Origin: Botryotinia globosa
Taxonomy: Eukaryota > Ascomycota > Leotiomycetes > Helotiales > Sclerotiniaceae
Assembly (NCBI GenBank): GCA_014898425.1
Contig: RCSZ01000012.1
Coordinates: forward strand, 744,001 to 808,000
DNA: 64,000 bases
Direction of reading: 5' to 3'
Positions 59,610 through 64,000 of the stretch are shown one piece after another; position 1 is the stretch's first letter; every line of letters begins with the position of its first letter. Position numbers and translations under genes: made by a program. Below the pieces are notes generated by a model. That model had not been told where the DNA came from, made no database searches, and saw only the letters and a program-made list of their open reading frames with translations.

Positions 59610-62600
59610 TGTAGATACTTAACAATTTAAAATCTCACTCGAGAGTTCGACGGAAGATCTGGATGCTTATAGATTCCTGCAGACTTTCGTAGCCTTGGTG
59701 CTACTTTAAACAAAAGTTTGCTTTTACGACCCGCAACTGGCAGTATGGCATATTTCTTATCTGTCTAGCCATAAAGCAATTTCACTTCATGATCAAGGAG
59801 AACGGAAAAGAGCACTTTCTGGAGGAGGAAACTCGCGCAACCTACCCCAAGAAAAGTAAGTGTCATTGGTGTGATGGCTCTACGTGCAGGGCACGGTTTT
59901 GTGTCGCCACACTCTTTCGACCACAATAACGAACAAGTGAGGGCTTAAGATAATTCGTAATTTTTCGAAATGGAGTCTCCGCATTTTAAAAGCAAACATG
60001 ATGGAAATAAAGACACGTGACCCTAAAAATGTCCAAAATAGTGGTCCAGATTGACTGAACTAACTCCTTTTGTCGCAGTTTGCGAACTCCCCTGCACGCA
60101 AAGGATTTCTCCGATACATTTTATATCGGGATCTTGCTCCCTGTAAGACTACAGGTCTTTGAAACTCCATTCGTGCATGTCTCAGTTTTCTGACTCCAGG
60201 TCCAATGTCATATTGCTTACTTTGATCGAGTCTGGAAAAATATACACTTACTCTCGGGACAGAAGTACTGAAGAACGCCACAGTGTGCCAGAATCGTCTT
60301 CATCCACGCTGCAATGGTGTCGAACAACTGCTAGTAAACTGAGCAAATGATCAGCCGGCTTTGCTGTGATGCGGAATCAATCCTTTCTCGTATAAGCAAT
60401 GTCTTGACGTCCCTCTCGTTAATGCGGTGTAAATTTTTCAATCCTCATGCAAGTGGCTAAAGGGCATTTGTAACCTCTGATCATAGTCAAGTACCATGGA
60501 ATTAGGGGGAGAGGTGACCTGTCTCGGCTCGTATATCTGAGAGCAGTAGTTGTACAATTTGGATCAAAATAGTGTGATGGGCTGGTATATGAAGGACTCG
60601 CATACAAGAGAACGTAACTGTGGAAAACTCAGCATTAAGATTGCGGAAGCAAAATGTCAATTCGTTGAGGGTTCTCAGAAGCTCTACCTTCTCCAGTCGG
60701 GCTTCGTGGAAGGGCTGCAGTGCCCCATGTCAAAGCTACCACGAAGACAATTCTCCATTTAAAGTCAAGCTTATTCCTATTACGACTCGATTGATCTTGC
60801 TCATAACATTCACAACACTTGTTTGGCTGCGGATACATCAGACCGAATGGATTTGAGTCGTGTTGAACGGAGCAAACAATAGGTTACAGATGTAAAAATA
60901 GTGGGATCGTTGATTGGACATAGGCATGAGATGAGCTCGTGACCAGAGAGTTGCTGTGGCCTTGATCAATAAGAAGTCCCGGAGTAGCTGATGTATACGT
61001 AAATCATAGTCCCAAAAACTACACCTGCGATATGTCTGACTAAGGCAGGGCATTATTTGACCTCACTGAAGATCCAGCATACCTGTAAAGGAACAAACGA
61101 ACAGCCTCCAATACCTGGAAATATGCGTGTATTAGTTGCAAATGCCAATCTCCACAATTGAATATGTATGTGTGCCAGATTGTCAGAGTGCCGGCCTGCT
61201 ACAACAAGATAGAGTGATGAAGAAAGCGTTTTGCATAGCTTTAAGACCCTTGACTGAAAAAGCTCTGAATGTGTCGACGCTAAAACGAGGTGATTTTCCA
61301 ACCTCAAGTATCCAGAGAACTTCAGGATGTCTTCGAACCATAACTTCGCTTCTATATTGACTTGGTGCCGCAAACGCCAGTGAGATCCATTCAATACATC
61401 ACCAACAATCAATGCATTGGCCCGGATTGGCGTCGTCGCGAATCGGACCACAAACCGGACATACGTGGCGTGAACGGAATATCTTCTCCCGGTCACGTTT
61501 CTTTCTCGTAAAAGATGGTTTCTGCAAGATTTCCCGTGAACGAATTGGCACCTTGACTTGTATTTTTGTTCAATCGTCGAAGGTCGGAAAACTAAGAGTT
61601 ACGACGATACATCGTCTCCTGGATTTCTATCCACTTCCGAAATTCCGAAGCCAATGAGACCCAAATCTGATCTTTATTAAGAACTTGTGAACGTTAACCC
61701 AAAAGATGGAATAACTTATGCTCGGTGCTCCTCTAATATCACATGCATCGAGGATCATGCCGAATTCTCCGGACATTAGTGTTCATTTCATAAGCTTTCC
61801 TTTATACTTACACACTTGAATCAGATACCAAACTTAGAGTTCATCTAAGGCTGACTCTCTATTCATAATTCAAGCACGAAAGAGGACACAGGAGCAGCCA
61901 AATCTATGTTATGTGTACATGTATATGTGGGGCGAAGGTTTGCATAATAGCACATCGCTGTCTCGTATGTGCATACCTCCTCCATCTATCTGCAAAGCCA
62001 GAGCAGAAGTAGACAGATATAGGGCCAATTTGAGCCGGGCAACGTTGGTTCATGGAGTGGAAATGAGGTCTGGGTCTATTACCCATACGTAGGTCGAACT
62101 TGAAACCTATATTTGTTCCCTGGAAAACCGTTAGTACCTCGAATATAGTGATACTAGTGGAGTTCACCATATTGATTTCCCGCTTTGATAATATCCCGAT
62201 AACATGAAACCATTTTACATATGGTTCAGCTCAAAATTGAGCCAGATTGGACGAAAAGCCCTCGATAGACCATAGCTTGTGGAGTATTCGGACGAAAGTA
62301 GGAATGTTTTGAATTGTTCTGAGATGAGGAAGACGGGGGAGTAGTGGGAGTAGCCCTGGAGTGGGGAAAACTCTATATCAAGGGGTTGGAGCAGTGGCTT
62401 GGAATGGGTTTGAGTGGCTTAGAGAGATCATGAATGTCGGTAAATCGGTGATTGATCCATATTAAGATTTCCCGTTGCGAGGTATTTACCATACAGTAAA
62501 GTAGTATTACTCCATCTATTCCTTGACCCGAGAGATTGGTGGACTTGCCAGTTTCCTGTCGTGGACTCGCGGAACTTGTGTAAAGTTTAAACAAGGGAGA

Positions 62601-63011
62601 GAGCAGGTAGGTAGGTATGTATGTATGTATGCAATCGACCGACTCGTATAGTCCATGTAGTTATCCGCATCTTCGCAGAGTATTCTTCTCGAGCAATTGT
62701 TTCTGCTTGGTCCAATATCGAGTAAACAAAGCATTTCTTATTAATAAACCAACAAACTACAACTAATATCAATTGGTCAATTCTGCCACCGTTTATTCAT
62801 TTATTCGTTCATTCATTCGTTCATTACATTGTCTTATAACCACTAATTACATCGGAGCTCCTTTCATTCAGACCCCATTCGCTCACTCACTCATTCATTC
62901 ACTCATTCATTCACTCATTCATTCATACACTCACTCGTTCGCTCACTCTTACTTTGATGATACCTACCGGAATGGACTGTGACGGCAATTATCACTAACG
63001 ACTTGCATTCC
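59610..63011. other. Long gene-free region
   Basis: 3.4 kb with no confident gene. The ORF at 61496-61053 (147 codons) has no recognisable domain. Near the right end are a GTAG/GTAT tetranucleotide run (62608-62630) and ATTC/GTTC/CTCA pentamer-tetramer runs (62798-62950), probably in the leader or promoter of the vezatin-type gene. Confidence 0.5.
62879..62950. repeat. CATTCATTCACT-type short tandem repeat
   Basis: Imperfect TCACTCAT/TCATTCAT units upstream of the vezatin-type gene. Unstable length is likely; no function is inferred. Confidence 0.7.
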
Positions 63012-64000
63012 ATGGAGACTATAATACACGAAGACTCTCCGCTCGCCGCCTATCTCGAAGGTATGCATGAAGAGGAGGGGGATATCTTGCACTGCATGAG
63101 TGGGGACTTACTGACGTTGCCATAGGAGAAGGTGGAGAGGATACACGATGGGCATCAAGCCATGATGGGGATGCGGATTCTGATTTGTCGAGTCCATCAT
63201 TTGCTCCACGAGGGAAGCCAACAGTATCTCTTAAATTTCGACATAAACTTCCTCCGCCTCTGCAGCTTACCCCTCCGCGCAATACCACTGTCGCAGCGAT
63301 ACACAATACCTGTTCCGTAAGTCGTCATCTGGGCCTTATCCAAGTCTAAGTCTTATCGTCTGATAATCAATCGCAGGAAGCTGTCAATTCACGACTTGGT
63401 CGAGCCGACAATGCAAAGTTTCTCGAACGATTCCGTTATGTCATAGTAGCTTCACAACTTCTCAACACACATTCATTTCTTGCGCAGACAGGTCATGGCC
63501 AATCTCGAGATATTTCAGGGCCTACACTTGATGCCCCGCAAATTGGAACCTTCACTCTGTCGGGCGCCGCAGCGACGGCAACACTTGCTTTTTCTTTTAC
63601 ATGGTTAATACACTGGACACGTGGGAATGGAACTTTTATATGTGCGAAGATCCGTGTAGTAATACTATCATTTACCGTAGTGGTTTCTGCTATAGTATTG
63701 TATACATATGTGCGGAAGCAGTGGCTCCAATACCTTCGACAGCAATCTATCGTGGAAGCATCGCAATTTGTCCACAAAGCACAGGAATTTGACGCTGCTG
63801 CGGCAGGAGCTCTAACACTCGTTCAAGAAGTTGAACTGGTATCTCGTGGATATAGACTGTAGGAACTTCCACCATTGAACTTACTGGCAAAATTAACCTC
63901 TTAGTAGAAGCACACCCTTGCCCCCCGTCAGTCGTCTCGAAGATCGAAGTCAGACACGAAGATGTCTACGACTCAGAAAGATCCTCCGAATTTCCTTTGC
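63012..64000 (+). CDS. Vezatin/myosin-binding (MYSC) domain membrane protein, 5' part
   Basis: Fungal vezatin-like proteins have a myosin-binding domain with a membrane hairpin; in yeasts the related Inp2 links peroxisomes to myosin V. Exons 63012-63060, 63126-63316, 63377-63858 and 63905 to beyond the window edge; phases join. The first ~80 residues are polar. Then EAVNSRLGRADNAKFLERFR and YVIVASQLLNTHSFL are the conserved opening of the domain. Two hydrophobic segments follow (SGAAATATLAFSFTWLIHW and RVVILSFTVVVSAIVLYTYV), then KQWLQYLRQQSIVEASQFVH and ALTLVQEVELVSRGYRL. The TAG after GYRL is avoided by splicing 63859-63904, giving RSTPLPPVSRLED, as in family members. The C-terminal part lies outside the window. 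Confidence 0.82.

Noticed and set aside
61053..61496. 147-codon minus-strand ORF
   Set aside because: Longest in its region but with no recognisable domain or flanking splice signals; kept only as a note.

Overview
The window looks like nuclear DNA of a filamentous ascomycete (Pezizomycotina), most likely a Leotiomycete of the Helotiales/Sclerotinia type. Genes are split by short introns of about 50-90 bp with GT..CTAAC..AG signals, products such as BLI-3, a HET-domain protein, a Pth11-like rhodopsin-domain protein and a CBM1 protein are typical of these fungi, and very AT-rich islands with terminal inverted repeats suggest repeat-induced point mutation. The lineage is inferred from gene content and style, not from a database match.

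Layout. 1-10.1 kb, plus strand: the 3' part of the ribosome-quality-control ligase listerin, a large mitochondrial-type protein carrying seven 32-residue repeats, and the SAGA subunit SPT3. 10.3-22.8 kb, minus strand: the BLI-3 flavin-fold protein, a BTB-like protein with an acidic tail, a broken HET-domain gene, a POM33/TTS1 pore-membrane protein and the CTD-kinase cyclin CTK2. 23.4-32.0 kb: palmitoyl-protein thioesterase, the ribosome-assembly factor CIC1/UTP30, the FHA protein TOS4 and a small conserved-looking protein. 33.6-45.2 kb is gene-poor: a sedoheptulose-bisphosphatase-like gene with an altered RHG motif, a secreted CBM1 protein, an intron-containing tRNA and a flavin monooxygenase. 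45.2-56.3 kb is mostly gene-free and holds only EMC6 and a TPR-like gene between several inverted-repeat elements. 56.3-64 kb: an AlaX-type alanyl-tRNA editing protein, a Pth11-like seven-helix protein and the 5' part of a vezatin-type membrane protein.

Most genes are ordinary housekeeping genes (translation quality control, transcription, ribosome assembly, ER and nuclear-envelope membranes) and do not form a cluster or shared pathway. The unusual content lies between them. There are at least six TIR elements: two copies of one TA-flanked family, one hAT-type element with an 8-bp target duplication, an 836-bp foldback element with 48-bp perfect ends, an AT-rich element with 18-bp perfect ends, a 344-bp TA-flanked element and a GC-normal palindromic element. 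No transposase, CRISPR array, rRNA, prophage or secondary-metabolite core gene was seen.
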